A stretch of 64,000 nucleotides of DNA from Nocardioides sp. SR21 (GCF_022761125.1 NZ_JAKWJR010000001.1:372001-436000), one strand, 5' to 3'; numbered from the stretch's first letter, positions 43,655 through 52,977 are shown. Notes: generated by a model from the sequence alone, not told the origin. Numbers and translations: made by a program.

Positions 43655-43968
43655 TCAGAGCTCCACGACATAGGCGTCATGGTCGGATAGCCGCCGGTCG
43701 CCATGGACCGCGATGTGGTCGATGCTGAGACGGCCATCGCGCTCGCCGGGTGCGGATCCGGCAGAGGAGTGAGTGCTGACCGGCTCGCGACACCCGCCCA
43801 CCGTCGACGGGCTGCCATCTCCATCGCTGAGCGGTGCAGCTCGTAGCCGGGGAGGCTCAGACCGTCGCTGACCTCGGTCAGCAACAGGACGTCACAGTCG
43901 AGCTCGAGCAGGAATCTCGACCGGTCCTCCGTGCGGCGGCCCTCGATGTTCCAGGTGCCGATCCTCAT
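43655..43968 (-). pseudogene. Internally deleted endonuclease/exonuclease/phosphatase family gene
   Basis: Reading leftwards from an ATG at 43968, the first part encodes MRIGTWNIEGRRTEDRSRF, LLELDCDVLLLTEVSD and RRWAGVASR, the N-terminus of an exonuclease III-like EEP protein. After about 75 codons, close to 43732-43747, the frame must shift to recover the family's C-terminus: GERDGRLSIDHIAV, then LSDHDAYVVEL and a stop at 43655. The metal-binding middle, normally over 100 residues, is missing. The sequence CGAGCGCGATGGC at the junction codes sensibly in both frames, suggesting deletion between short direct repeats. The rest of 43578-44136 holds no intact gene. Confidence 0.8.
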
Positions 43969-44018
43969 CGAAGCGGTGGTGTCGAGGCTCGCTTCGCTCG
44001 CACTTCAACACCGGGTCG

Positions 44019-44110
44019 TTGGTCGAGCTTGTCGAGACCCTCGGGGCTGAGCGTCTGCCCTTGGCTCGCTGGGTCTCGACGACGCTCGCTGGCGCTCGCT
44101 GCTCGACCAC
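44019..44110. repeat. Single hairpin copy of the TTGGTCGAGC repeat family
   Basis: TTGGTCGAGCTTGTCGAGAC at 44019 is followed by a divergent centre, GGGTCTCGAC and GCTCGACCAC, giving a long imperfect palindrome. It matches the 102-bp units at 15428-15869 but has a different loop. Confidence 0.8.
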
Positions 44111-44136
44111 CGTGGGACCTCGACCACCGGGGCAAC

Positions 44137-45006
44137 TCAACGCGGCGGGCGGGGGAGCAGGACCGGGATGCGGTCGACGACGTCCTGGTACGACGGGCGG
44201 CGCTCGAGGCTGCGCTTCTCCATCATCGGGATGCTGACGAACAGGAACAGCAGGACCATCGCGACGGCGCCGACGAAGAGCCACCACCAGTCGGACGGTG
44301 AGGCGGCGAGACCGAAGAGGCCGAGGGCGAACCAGAAGGTGATCTCGCCGAGGTAGTTCGGGTGGCGCGACCAGGCCCAGAGGCCCTGGTCCATCACCTG
44401 GCCGGGCTGCCGGGTGCGGACGAAGCGGTGCATCTGGGTGTCGGCGCCGAGCTCGAGGGCCACGGCCGCAAGTCCGACGACCACGGCGAGCCAGTCGATC
44501 CAGGACACGTCGCGACCGACCTGGGTGACGGCGACGTACACCGGGACCATGCCGAGGAAGACCTGGAGGGTGGGGACCAGGTGGATGCCGACGAGGTCGG
44601 CGACCAGCTCGAAGCGGCCGGCGTTCGCGCGGACCTCCGCGTAGCGCCAGTCCTCGTGGTGCAGGCCGGGGAAGGTGTAGACCCAGTTCGCGGTCAGCCG
44701 CACGGCCCACACGAGGATCACGCCGACGACCAGCCAGTTGCGCAGGTCGTTCACGTCGGGCGTGCTCTCGCTCCACCAGTACACGGCGAGCAGCGGCGGG
44801 ATCACGCTCCAGTACGCGTCGTAGAAGCTCGAGTTGTGGTGCGCCCGGCTGAAGCCGAAGATCACCAGCGTCGCGAGGACGTCCGCGATCAGGCCGTCCA
44901 GCCAGAGGTACGACGTGTCGGGGCCGGCGTAGAGCCACGCGGCGCCGACGGCGATGGCGACGACGTACGCGAGGAGGACGTGCGCCAGGGACCGGGATCT
45001 GCTCAC
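44137..45006 (-). CDS. DUF1295 family membrane protein (steroid 5-alpha-reductase-like)
   Basis: The 289-residue protein has about seven hydrophobic segments and the DUF1295 C-terminal signature: QPGQVMDQGLWAWSRHPNYL, GEITFWF and PMMEKRSLERRPSYQDV. The fold is related to isoprenylcysteine methyltransferases and steroid reductases, but the substrate is unknown. The GTG start at 45006 has a TACGGT element on the minus strand at 45014-45019, 7 nt upstream, so it may have its own leaderless promoter inside the short gap to the glycosyltransferase gene. Confidence 0.88.
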   Translation of the reverse strand: MSRSRSLAHVLLAYVVAIAVGAAWLYAGPDTSYLWLDGLIADVLATLVIFGFSRAHHNSSFYDAYWSVIPPLLAVYWWSESTPDVNDLRNWLVVGVILVWAVRLTANWVYTFPGLHHEDWRYAEVRANAGRFELVADLVGIHLVPTLQVFLGMVPVYVAVTQVGRDVSWIDWLAVVVGLAAVALELGADTQMHRFVRTRQPGQVMDQGLWAWSRHPNYLGEITFWFALGLFGLAASPSDWWWLFVGAVAMVLLFLFVSIPMMEKRSLERRPSYQDVVDRIPVLLPRPPR

Positions 45007-45028
45007 GGCGCAGACCGTAGTGGCTGGA

Positions 45029-46030
45029 TCAGCCGCTGGTCCTCGGAACGGGGATGTGCGCTGCGACCGTGTCCGGGTAGAACTCCGGGTCGCGCACGTA
45101 CGTGCCGCGTACGGCGGGCAGCCGCATGTACGACAGCCGACTCGCCTCGTGCCGGGACTTGCGGATGCCGTCGATGACCAGGCCGCCGAGGAACAGCAGG
45201 CACCCGATCATCACCAGGAACCCGGCGACGATCAGCGTGGGCATCCGCGGCACCATCCCCGTCTGCACGTACTGCACCAGCACCGGGATCGCGAGGACGG
45301 TCGCGGTGAACATCAGCAGCGCCGAGATCAGCCCGAAGTAGTAGATCGGGCGCTCGTGCCGGGTGAGCGTCATGATCACGTTGAGGATCTTCCAGCCGTC
45401 GCGGTACGTGCGCAGCTTGGACTCCGAGCCCTCCGGCCGGTCCTTGAAGCCGACGTCGACGGTGGCCGACGGGATGCGCAGCGCGAGCGCGTGCACGGTC
45501 AGCTCGGTCTCGATCTCGAACTCGCGCGACACCGCCGGGAAGCTCTTCACGAACCTGCGGGAGAAGATCCGGTAGCCCGAGAGCATGTCGCCCATGGTGT
45601 CGCCGAAGATGCCGGTGACGATCCGGTTCAGCGCCTTGTTGCCTGTCTCGTGGCCGGCGCGGTACGCATCTCCGCGACGTACGCCGACCACCTGGTCGAG
45701 GTTCTCCTCGATGAGCTTCTCGATCATCGCCGGCGCCGCGGTGGCGTCGTACGTGTCGTCGCCGTCGATCAGCAGGTAGATGTCGGCGTCGATGTCGGCG
45801 AACGCGCGCCGGACGACATTTCCCTTGCCCTTGTGGGGTTCTGAGCACACGATGGCGCCGGCTTCGCGGGCGCACTCGACGGTGTGGTCGGAGCTGACGT
45901 TGTCGTAGACGTAGACGGTGATGCCGGGCACCGCCGCCTTCAGGTCGGCGACGACGGTCGCGACGGCTGCCTCTTCGTTGTGGCAGGGCACGACGGCCGC
46001 GATGCGGTACCGCTCTGCTGCTGTGGACAC
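45029..46030 (-). CDS. Family 2 glycosyltransferase with C-terminal membrane segments
   Basis: The 333-residue protein has a GT-A domain (about 1-225): VVPCHNEEAAVATVV, LLIDGDDTYD (the DxD-type metal motif), VVGVRRGD and GDMLSGYRIFSRRF. Two transmembrane helices follow (about 235-258 and 268-290). The layout matches polyprenyl-phosphate mannosyl/glucosyltransferases (DPM1/ArnC type), which load lipid carriers for glycan synthesis. The GTG start has GGGGG close upstream. It lies between the DUF1295 gene and a GT4 gene, all on the minus strand. Confidence 0.92.
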   Translation of the reverse strand: MSTAAERYRIAAVVPCHNEEAAVATVVADLKAAVPGITVYVYDNVSSDHTVECAREAGAIVCSEPHKGKGNVVRRAFADIDADIYLLIDGDDTYDATAAPAMIEKLIEENLDQVVGVRRGDAYRAGHETGNKALNRIVTGIFGDTMGDMLSGYRIFSRRFVKSFPAVSREFEIETELTVHALALRIPSATVDVGFKDRPEGSESKLRTYRDGWKILNVIMTLTRHERPIYYFGLISALLMFTATVLAIPVLVQYVQTGMVPRMPTLIVAGFLVMIGCLLFLGGLVIDGIRKSRHEASRLSYMRLPAVRGTYVRDPEFYPDTVAAHIPVPRTSG

Positions 46031-46069
46031 ACGACCCCCTGGACGATCCCCCGAGACCGACTTTTCCGG

Positions 46070-47152
46070 TCAACGGGGCAATGAACGCGGGGTTACGGTG
46101 CGGTAGATCTCATCGAGCCGGTCGACATGCACGTCCCAGGAGTACGCCGCTCGCGCGAACGCGGCTCCCTCGGCGCCGGACCGCCGCATCTCGTCGGGGT
46201 CGGCGACCAGCTTGCGCAGCGCCTCGGGCAGGTCGCCGGCGGCCATGTCGACGAACCGCACGCCCGGCCCCGTGGTCCACGGCGAGTGCAGCGCCGGGTC
46301 CTCGCGCAGCAGCACGGGCAGCCCGCTGGCCATCGCCTCGAGCACGGTGAGCGGGCACTCGCCGACCGACGCGACGATCATCACGTCGGCGCCGGCGTAC
46401 ACCCCCGGCATCTCGTCGGCCGGCACGGCGCCCAGGAACCGCAGCCGCGGATCGTCCACCCCGGCCGGCCGCGACCCACCGGCGAACGCGATCTCGTACT
46501 CGTCGCCGGCAGCGGCCGCGACCAGGTCGAACCCCTTCTTCGGAACGAACCGCCCGACGAACAGCGCCACCGGCTTGTCCCGCGCGACGGGCGGGCGCGG
46601 GTGGAAGCGTGCCGTGTCCACGCCGTTGCCGAGCACGACGACCTTCGGCAGCCCGCGGGCGACGTGGTCGTCGATCGCCAGCACCCGGCGCGCGCCGCTG
46701 AGCACCAGCCGGCCGAACGTCGCGAGCACCGCGCCCTGCGCCAGCCGCACCAGCGCCGACGTGTGGTGCACGAAGCCGACGTGCCGGTGCACGACGTACG
46801 GGGTCCGCAGCACCAGGCACCAGAACGCGGCGACCCAGCTCGAGACGTAGAGGACGTCGTGGACGTGCACGACGTCAGCGCGACGGACCTCGCGGAACAG
46901 CACCCACAGCAGCCGCGGCGAGAACAGCGGGAACGGCACGCCGTACCGCTCCTCCATGCCGTTCCACGCCCACACCCGCACGGTGCGCACGCCGTCCTCC
47001 GTCCGGGTGCCGGAGCCGCTGCTGACGACGCTGACCTCCCAGCCGCGGTCGTGGAGCCCGCGCGTCTCCGCCGCCACGACCGTCTCCAGACCGCCCAGGT
47101 GCGGCAGCACCTGGTGCGCGACGTGGAGAACACGTGGTCTGGACAGTGACAC
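46070..47152 (-). CDS. Family 4 glycosyltransferase
   Basis: The 360-residue protein is a GT-B enzyme: VAHQVLPHLGGLETVV at the N-terminus, VVVLGNGVDTARFHP, LFVGRFVPKKGFDLV and the C-terminal nucleotide-sugar site VASVGECPLTVLEAMASGLPVL, in which the first Glu of the usual EX7E pattern is at GECPLTVLE. It should transfer a hexose from a nucleotide sugar to a lipid or glycan on the cytoplasmic face. The start GTG at 47152 has CATATA exactly 6 nt upstream on the minus strand. It is divergent from the glycan operon that starts at 47205. Confidence 0.9.
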   Translation of the reverse strand: MSLSRPRVLHVAHQVLPHLGGLETVVAAETRGLHDRGWEVSVVSSGSGTRTEDGVRTVRVWAWNGMEERYGVPFPLFSPRLLWVLFREVRRADVVHVHDVLYVSSWVAAFWCLVLRTPYVVHRHVGFVHHTSALVRLAQGAVLATFGRLVLSGARRVLAIDDHVARGLPKVVVLGNGVDTARFHPRPPVARDKPVALFVGRFVPKKGFDLVAAAAGDEYEIAFAGGSRPAGVDDPRLRFLGAVPADEMPGVYAGADVMIVASVGECPLTVLEAMASGLPVLLREDPALHSPWTTGPGVRFVDMAAGDLPEALRKLVADPDEMRRSGAEGAAFARAAYSWDVHVDRLDEIYRTVTPRSLPR

Positions 47153-47204
47153 GCGCCCTATATGCCCCCGCGTAACCGGCCCGACACCCTCGCGTTGACC
47201 GGAC

Positions 47205-47636
47205 GTGGGCAATCACCCCTGGTATCGACGCGTGCTTCCGGTCACCGCCCTGGCGGTCGGGCTGGTGGCGCTGCTCGCCGCGCTCGTCCCGGGTGTCCGC
47301 GACCAGGTCGCGCTGTCCCTGACCCACGAGCAGCAGGAGTACGTCGCGCTGTCGTTCGCGCGCGACCCTGCCGGGAAGGTGCCGGTCTGCGTCCGGTCCG
47401 GCAAGGACCTGCTCGTGGGCTTCGCCATCGACAGCCAGCTCCAGCAGGCGCGCACCGTCGAGTACGTCGTCACCGTCGGCAGCGTCCGACGTGTCGACAC
47501 CGTCGACGTGGAGCCCGGCGAGGTCACGCGCATGACCGAGGCCGTGAAGCCTCCCCGAGGCAGCTTCCCGGTGTCCGTGTCGCTGCCCGACCTCGACCGG
47601 CGGATCACCGCGCACTGCGAGGGGAGGCCGCAGTGA
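47205..47636 (+). CDS. Short signal-anchored protein of unknown function, first gene of the glycan operon
   Basis: The 143-residue product has an N-terminal hydrophobic segment (about 12-30) and an extracytoplasmic part of roughly 110 residues, beta-rich, with two cysteines (VPVCVRSG and ITAHCEGRP). I do not recognise a family. It begins with GTG and ends in GTGA overlap with the next glycosyltransferase (47633-47636), so its product is made together with the glycan enzymes. It may be an accessory or sensory protein of that pathway. Confidence 0.65.
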   Translation: MGNHPWYRRVLPVTALAVGLVALLAALVPGVRDQVALSLTHEQQEYVALSFARDPAGKVPVCVRSGKDLLVGFAIDSQLQQARTVEYVVTVGSVRRVDTVDVEPGEVTRMTEAVKPPRGSFPVSVSLPDLDRRITAHCEGRPQ

Positions 47637-48715
47637 GGGTCGCCGTGGTGACCCCGCGGTTCGCGCCGGACCCCGGGGGAGTCGAGCAGTACGCCGCCTG
47701 GGTCGCGCGCACCCTGCGCGACCACGGTCACGACGTCACCGTGATCACGACCGGCCGGGCGCGGCGCAGCTCCGAGACGTCGTACGACGGCATCCCGGTG
47801 CTCCGGCTCGGCACCTGGCTGACGCTCTCCAACACCCCGCTCAACCCGCTGTGGGCCTGGCAGCTGCGCCGCCTGCTGCGTCGCTTCGACGTCGTCAACG
47901 CGCACGCGCCGGTGCCCGGACTGGCCGACCTCGCGGCGTTCCTGTCGCCGGCGCCGGTCGTGCTGACCTACCACTCCGGGTCGCTGGTGAAGGGCGACCA
48001 CCGGGTCGACCCGTTGCTGCGTGCCTACGAGCGGCACGTGCTCCCGCGGGTGTTCCGGCGGAGCGCCGCGCTGGTCGCGGTCTCGCCGGTCTCGCTCGCG
48101 CACGCCACCGGTCGCGCCCGCCTGATCCCGCCCGGCGTCGACACCGGGGTCTTCACCCCGACCGGCGAACCCCGCGAGCGCCGCGTCCTGTACGTCGGCC
48201 GCGTCGAGCAGTCCTCGCGCTGGAAGGGCCTGCAGGTGCTGGTCGACGCGCTGCCGCAGCTGCGCGCGCTGGCGCCCGACGCGCGGCTCACGATCGTCGG
48301 CGCGGGCGACGACGTCGTACCGCTGCAGAAGCGCGCGGCCGACCTCGGCGTCGCCGACCTCATCGACTGGGCCGGACACGTCGACCACGCCGAGCTGCCG
48401 GCGTACTACCGCCGCGCCGGTGTCACCGTGCTGCCGTCGCTGACCGAGGCGGAGTCGTTCGGGATGGCGCTGGCGGAGGCGATCGCGTGCGGCTGCCCGG
48501 TCGTGGGGTCCGCCGTCGGCGGCATCCCGTACGTCGTCCGCGACGGCGTCGACGGTCGTCTGGTGCCGCCCGGCGACCCGGCCGCGCTGGCCGAGGCGCT
48601 GGCGGGGGTGCTCGACGAGGCGATGACCGTCGAACCCGGCCGGTGGGGCTGGGAGCAACGCGTGGAGGACACGGTGCAGGTGATGGGGGACGTGATGAGG
48701 GAGGCCGTTCGATGA
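47633..48715 (+). CDS. Family 4 glycosyltransferase (PimA/PimB-like GT-B fold)
   Basis: The 360-residue enzyme begins RVAVVTPRFAPDPGGVEQYA, a donor/acceptor loop typical of GT4, and has LIPPGVDTGVFTP, VLYVGRVEQSSRWKGLQVLV and the EX7E donor site in LTEAESFGMALAEAIACG. Such enzymes often mannosylate phosphoinositides or undecaprenyl-linked glycans. The GTG start overlaps the upstream stop by 4 bp, and its own stop overlaps the acyltransferase start by 4 bp. The pairing with an acyltransferase resembles PIM synthesis. Confidence 0.9.
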   Translation: MRVAVVTPRFAPDPGGVEQYAAWVARTLRDHGHDVTVITTGRARRSSETSYDGIPVLRLGTWLTLSNTPLNPLWAWQLRRLLRRFDVVNAHAPVPGLADLAAFLSPAPVVLTYHSGSLVKGDHRVDPLLRAYERHVLPRVFRRSAALVAVSPVSLAHATGRARLIPPGVDTGVFTPTGEPRERRVLYVGRVEQSSRWKGLQVLVDALPQLRALAPDARLTIVGAGDDVVPLQKRAADLGVADLIDWAGHVDHAELPAYYRRAGVTVLPSLTEAESFGMALAEAIACGCPVVGSAVGGIPYVVRDGVDGRLVPPGDPAALAEALAGVLDEAMTVEPGRWGWEQRVEDTVQVMGDVMREAVR

Positions 48716-49554
48716 TGACCGAGGAGAGGGTCGCGCGGCTGCGCGCGGCCGTTCCCGCGACGCTGCTGCCGGCGCTGGTGGCGGCCCGCACCCACGCGGA
48801 GTGGCGCCGCGAGGAGGTCCGCGAGGACGCCCGCGCCCAGATGCGCTTCCTGCTCGAGCACGCGCGTCCCGACGCTGACCTCGACGCGGTCGCGCGGGCG
48901 TACGTTCGCTACCAGGCCCGGCGCGGCGAGCTGCGCTGGCACCCGAGGCTGATCACCGGCCTGCGGGTGCAGGGCATCCACCGGCTCCGCGAGGCGCGGG
49001 CGATCGGCCGCGGCGTGGTCCTGAACTTCATGCACCACGGCTACTACGACGGTGCGTTCGCCTCGATCGCCCGGCTCGGCGTCCCGGGGCACCTGGTCGC
49101 GTACCCGTACATGCTCGAGCCGGACGCTCCGGCCTGGCTCCGCCAGCACGTGAAGGTCGCGACGACCCACGGCGGCACCGCCGTCAGCGCCGCGGTCGGC
49201 ACCCAGGGCATGACCGACCTGCTGCAGCGCGGCGAGGTCGTCGCGATCGCCACCGACGTTCCGGGGCGTACGCCGCTGACGTTCGCGGGCCGCGAGGTGC
49301 TCGGCTCGTTCGGTGCCGCCCGCCTCGCGATGTCCACGGACTCCCCGGTCGTGGTGATCACCTCCGAGGAGGACGCGCAGGGGCCGTTCATCCAGGTCCA
49401 CGAGGCGTTGCGGCCCGCCGACTTCGCGGACCCGGCGCCGCTGCTCGAGCGGATGCTCGCCATCCACGAGGCCGTCGTGCTGCGCTGGCCCGAGGCGACC
49501 GACCTGCCGCTGTCGCGCTGGGGATCGGTCGAGGAGCGCGTCACCCATGCATGA
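48712..49554 (+). CDS. Lysophospholipid acyltransferase (LPLAT/LpxL-like) family protein
   Basis: The 280-residue protein carries the acyltransferase Hx4D motif in NFMHHGYYDGAF, followed by IATDVPGRTPLTFAGREVLG and VVVITSEEDAQGPF, which resemble the LpxL/PatA group (bacterial lipid A biosynthesis acyltransferase fold). It would transfer a fatty acyl chain to a glycolipid at the inner face of the membrane. It has no obvious transmembrane anchor. It is coupled to the GT4 gene (ATGA at 48712) and overlaps the next membrane-protein gene by 8 bp. Confidence 0.82.
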   Translation: MMTEERVARLRAAVPATLLPALVAARTHAEWRREEVREDARAQMRFLLEHARPDADLDAVARAYVRYQARRGELRWHPRLITGLRVQGIHRLREARAIGRGVVLNFMHHGYYDGAFASIARLGVPGHLVAYPYMLEPDAPAWLRQHVKVATTHGGTAVSAAVGTQGMTDLLQRGEVVAIATDVPGRTPLTFAGREVLGSFGAARLAMSTDSPVVVITSEEDAQGPFIQVHEALRPADFADPAPLLERMLAIHEAVVLRWPEATDLPLSRWGSVEERVTHA

Positions 49555-51721
49555 CACCGCCGTCCTCGAGCGGGTCGAGACGTCGTACGCCGACGCCCCG
49601 CCCCGACGTCGCCGCGAACGGCTGCGCTGGCGCGTGCTCGCGCTGGTCGCCGCGCAGGCGGTCGTCGCGCTCGACCTCGACGTCCCCGTGCTGCGCGCGG
49701 CGGTCGCGCTGGTCACGTTCGTGGCGCTGCCGACGCTGGTCCTCGCCCGCCGGGCGACCCGGCTCCCGTACGCGTTCGCCCTGAGCCTGCTCGGTCTCGT
49801 CGTCGGCGGACTGCTGCTCGACACCGTGCTGCCGTGGGTCGGGGTCGATCACCCGCTGGCGCCGCTGCCGCTGGCGGTCACGTGGCTCGTCGTCGACCTC
49901 GCGCTGCTGCTCTGGCGTCGGGACGTACCCCTCGTGCCCCCGGGCTCGATCCGGCCCCTGCTCGATGCCCGGTTCGTGCTCGCGCCGACCCTCGCCGCGG
50001 TCGGCCTGCTGCTGTCGGTCGTGGGCGCGATCCGGCTCAACAACGGGGCTTCCGGCGTCGTGGCGGTCGCCGCGGTGCTGGTCGGTGCGGCCGCGCTGCT
50101 CGCTCAGCTGATGCGTGGTCGCCGCACGCACGACGGCTGGGTGATCGGCCTGGTCGCGGCCGGGCTGCTGCTCGCGACCTCGCTGCGGGGGTGGGCGATC
50201 ACCGGTCACGACATCCAGGCGGAGTACCTCGCGTTCCGGCTCACGGATGGCGCGCAGAACTGGGAGATGAGCGCGCTGCCCAGCGCGTACAACGCCTGCC
50301 TCAGCGTCACGATCCTGCCCACGGTGCTCGCGCAGGCGACCGGCCTGTCCGGGCTGGTGGTTTTCAAGCTGCTGCTGCAGCTGGTGTTCGCGGTCGTGCC
50401 GGTGCTGACGTACCTCTTCGCGCGCCGCTTCATCCCGCGGCGGCTGGCGTTCGCGGCCGCGGTCCTCACGATCGCGTTCCCCACCTTCTACACCGACATG
50501 CCGTACCTCGTGCGCCAGGAGATGGCGTTCTTCTTCCTCGCGACGCTGCTGCTCGCCGCGACCGAGCGCCGGGCCAACCGGCTGCTGGTGTTCGCCCTCG
50601 GCGTCGGCGTGGTTCTGTCCCACTACTCCACGACGTACGTGCTGCTGATGGCACTGGTCGCCGCGCTGATCGGGATGACGGTGTTCCGCAAGGGGCAGCG
50701 CGCGAAGCCCGTGCTGGCTCACCCGCTGATGGTGCTGGCGCTGCTCGTCACCACGCTCGCGTGGGCCGGTCCGATCACCGGGACCGGCGGTCACGCGCGG
50801 GAGGTGCTCAGCGAGACCGTGCACGCGATCACCGGCTCCGGCGACGACGGGCCGAGCTCGTCGGACACGTCGTACTGGCTGCTCTCCGGGGACCAGACAT
50901 CGCCCGAGGAGCGGATGGCGACGTTCGTCGACGCGACCCTCGACTACCGGGCCGCGGAGATCCCCGAGGAGCTGCAGGTGCTCCCGAACCCCGGCCCGGA
51001 GGTGACCGAGCCCGAGCTGTACCCGGTCGCGTCCACGCCGGTGAAGCTGGCCTGCGCGCTGGTGATGCAGGCGTTCCTGCTGCTCGGCCTGGTCTGGCTG
51101 CTGCGCCGCCGCAAGGACAGCGGGTTCCCGCGCGAGGTCGTGTTCCTGGTGTGGGGCTCGATGGCCGCGCTCGGGCTGATCGTGGTGGTGCCGAACCTGT
51201 CGGTCGACTACGGCGTGCTGCGCGCGTTCCAGCAGACGTTGCTGGTCGTTGCGCCGGTGATGGCGATGGGCATGTGGTTCGTGCTGCGCCGCCGGTTCCT
51301 GTGCGCCGTCACCCCGGTCGCGCTGCTCGTCGTGCTCGCCGCCACCCAGCAGCGGATCGGGATCGCGAACGCCGGCGTCTACTACGACCGGTTCTTCACG
51401 ACCGACTCCGCGATCCACGGCATCGAGTGGCTGGGCACGACCGACCGCGCCGACAAGCGCAACGAGCGGATCATCGCCAACCGCAACGTCAACGTCCGGC
51501 TGCTCGGCATGAGCGACAACCGGGCGCCGGTCTCCGACCGGCTGTTCCCGACGATGCTCTCGCGCGACGGCTACGTCTTCGTCGACGGGCAGATCCTCGA
51601 CCAGGGCGAGTCGACCGTGTTCTGGACCGGCGACCTGCTGACCTACACGTACCCGATCCGTGCGCTCGACCGGAACCTCGACCGGATCTACGACGCACCC
51701 CAGGCCCGGGTCTACCGATGA
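49547..51721 (+). CDS. Large polytopic membrane protein, possible GT-C glycosyltransferase
   Basis: The 724-residue protein has roughly fourteen hydrophobic segments, separated around residue 430 by a hydrophilic stretch, and a C-terminal soluble tail ending in RIYDAPQARVYR. It resembles DUF2206-like and GT-C-type proteins that use polyprenyl-phosphate sugars or polymerise glycans; an Asp in the first large external loop (TGHDIQAEYLAF) is a plausible catalytic residue. The assignment is by topology and context only. It overlaps its neighbours by 8 and 4 bp. A polymerase (Wzy-like) role next to the flippase gene is the other possibility. Confidence 0.75.
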   Translation: MHDTAVLERVETSYADAPPRRRRERLRWRVLALVAAQAVVALDLDVPVLRAAVALVTFVALPTLVLARRATRLPYAFALSLLGLVVGGLLLDTVLPWVGVDHPLAPLPLAVTWLVVDLALLLWRRDVPLVPPGSIRPLLDARFVLAPTLAAVGLLLSVVGAIRLNNGASGVVAVAAVLVGAAALLAQLMRGRRTHDGWVIGLVAAGLLLATSLRGWAITGHDIQAEYLAFRLTDGAQNWEMSALPSAYNACLSVTILPTVLAQATGLSGLVVFKLLLQLVFAVVPVLTYLFARRFIPRRLAFAAAVLTIAFPTFYTDMPYLVRQEMAFFFLATLLLAATERRANRLLVFALGVGVVLSHYSTTYVLLMALVAALIGMTVFRKGQRAKPVLAHPLMVLALLVTTLAWAGPITGTGGHAREVLSETVHAITGSGDDGPSSSDTSYWLLSGDQTSPEERMATFVDATLDYRAAEIPEELQVLPNPGPEVTEPELYPVASTPVKLACALVMQAFLLLGLVWLLRRRKDSGFPREVVFLVWGSMAALGLIVVVPNLSVDYGVLRAFQQTLLVVAPVMAMGMWFVLRRRFLCAVTPVALLVVLAATQQRIGIANAGVYYDRFFTTDSAIHGIEWLGTTDRADKRNERIIANRNVNVRLLGMSDNRAPVSDRLFPTMLSRDGYVFVDGQILDQGESTVFWTGDLLTYTYPIRALDRNLDRIYDAPQARVYR

Positions 51722-52977
51722 GGGACAGGCTGCTGAGCAACTCCCTGCTCGTCCTTATCACCACCCTGCTGATGGCCGGGGCGGGCGCGGCTTTCTGGGT
51801 GATCGCCGCGCGGCTCGCCTCGCCCGAGGAGGTCGGCCTCGCCGGATCGCTGGTCGCGGCCGGCGACTCGCTGGCGCTGTTCGCCCAGCTGGGTCTGAAC
51901 ATCGCGATCGTGCGCACGATCCCGGCGAGCTCCAGGCGCGCCGCCGACATCGTCACCGCCGCGCTGGTCGTGGTCGGTGCGGGTGCGGTGTTCGCCCTCG
52001 GGTACGCCGTCCTCCTCCCGGCCACCTCGCCACGACTGGCCGACGTGCTCCACTCGCCCCTGGTGATCGCGGTGTTCTGCGTGCTGGTCGCCGCGACCGC
52101 CCTCAACGTGCTCACCGACAGCGTGTTCCTCGCGATCGACCGGGTCTGGTCGTTCCTGCAGCTCAACGGCGTCCTGATGGGCGTGCTCAAGTGCGGGCTG
52201 CCGTTCCTGCTCGCGGGCGCCGGGGCCTTCGGGTTGTACGGCGCGTTCGGGCTCGCGATCCTCTGCTGCGCGCTGGCCAGCCTGGCGGTGATCCTGCGTC
52301 ACGTGCCCGGCTCGCGCCGACCGTCGCCCTCGCCGCAGCTGCTCGCCAACCGCGGCTTCGCCGCCGCGGGCTACGTGACCTACGTGCTCACGGTCCTGCC
52401 GCTGCTGGTCTTCCCGCTGCTGGTCGTCAACGCCCTCGGCTCGGCCGAGGCCGGGTCGTACTTCATCGCGTTCCAGGTCGCGATGCTGCTCAACGCCGTG
52501 GTGCTCGCCGTCGCCAACGCGACCTACGCCGAGACCGAGCGCGCCGAGCACGGCCGGCACGCGGTGGTCCGCAAGGGCGGGCTGCTCCTCGCAGGGGCGT
52601 CGGTCGGCGGCTGCCTGGTGATGCTCGTGCTGGCGCCGTACCTGCTCGCGATCTTCGGCTCCCACTACGTCGACGAGGGCACCGCCACGCTGCGCGTGCT
52701 CGCGCTCGGCGCGGTCGGCGCGGCCTTCAACTACTGGGGGATGATGCGGCTGCGGCTGGCCGCAGACCTCGTCGCGATGATCTCGGTGCAGGCCGTCAGC
52801 ACCGTCGTGATGCTGGTGATGGCGGTCTCCCTCGCCGACCGCGGCACCGTCTGGGTCGCGGCGGCATGGGGCATCGGGCACGCGGTGGGCGGGCTGCTCG
52901 GCTACCTCGTCACCGCGACCGTGGCCGGCTTCGCCGACGACGCGCCTCAGCGCGACGAGGAGCTGACGCCGGCATGA
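51718..52977 (+). CDS. Oligosaccharide flippase (Wzx/MATE-like) family protein
   Basis: The 419-residue protein has about twelve transmembrane helices and the polysaccharide-biosynthesis (MVF/Wzx) pattern: an early SNSLLVLITTLLMAGAGAAF helix, RLASPEEVGLAGSLVAAGDS and the family-typical second half from residue 215. It should flip a lipid-linked glycan across the membrane. It is coupled to the upstream membrane protein and to the glycerophosphotransferase-like gene, each by a 4-bp ATGA overlap, as expected for a Wzx-dependent pathway. Confidence 0.88.
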   Translation: MRDRLLSNSLLVLITTLLMAGAGAAFWVIAARLASPEEVGLAGSLVAAGDSLALFAQLGLNIAIVRTIPASSRRAADIVTAALVVVGAGAVFALGYAVLLPATSPRLADVLHSPLVIAVFCVLVAATALNVLTDSVFLAIDRVWSFLQLNGVLMGVLKCGLPFLLAGAGAFGLYGAFGLAILCCALASLAVILRHVPGSRRPSPSPQLLANRGFAAAGYVTYVLTVLPLLVFPLLVVNALGSAEAGSYFIAFQVAMLLNAVVLAVANATYAETERAEHGRHAVVRKGGLLLAGASVGGCLVMLVLAPYLLAIFGSHYVDEGTATLRVLALGAVGAAFNYWGMMRLRLAADLVAMISVQAVSTVVMLVMAVSLADRGTVWVAAAWGIGHAVGGLLGYLVTATVAGFADDAPQRDEELTPA

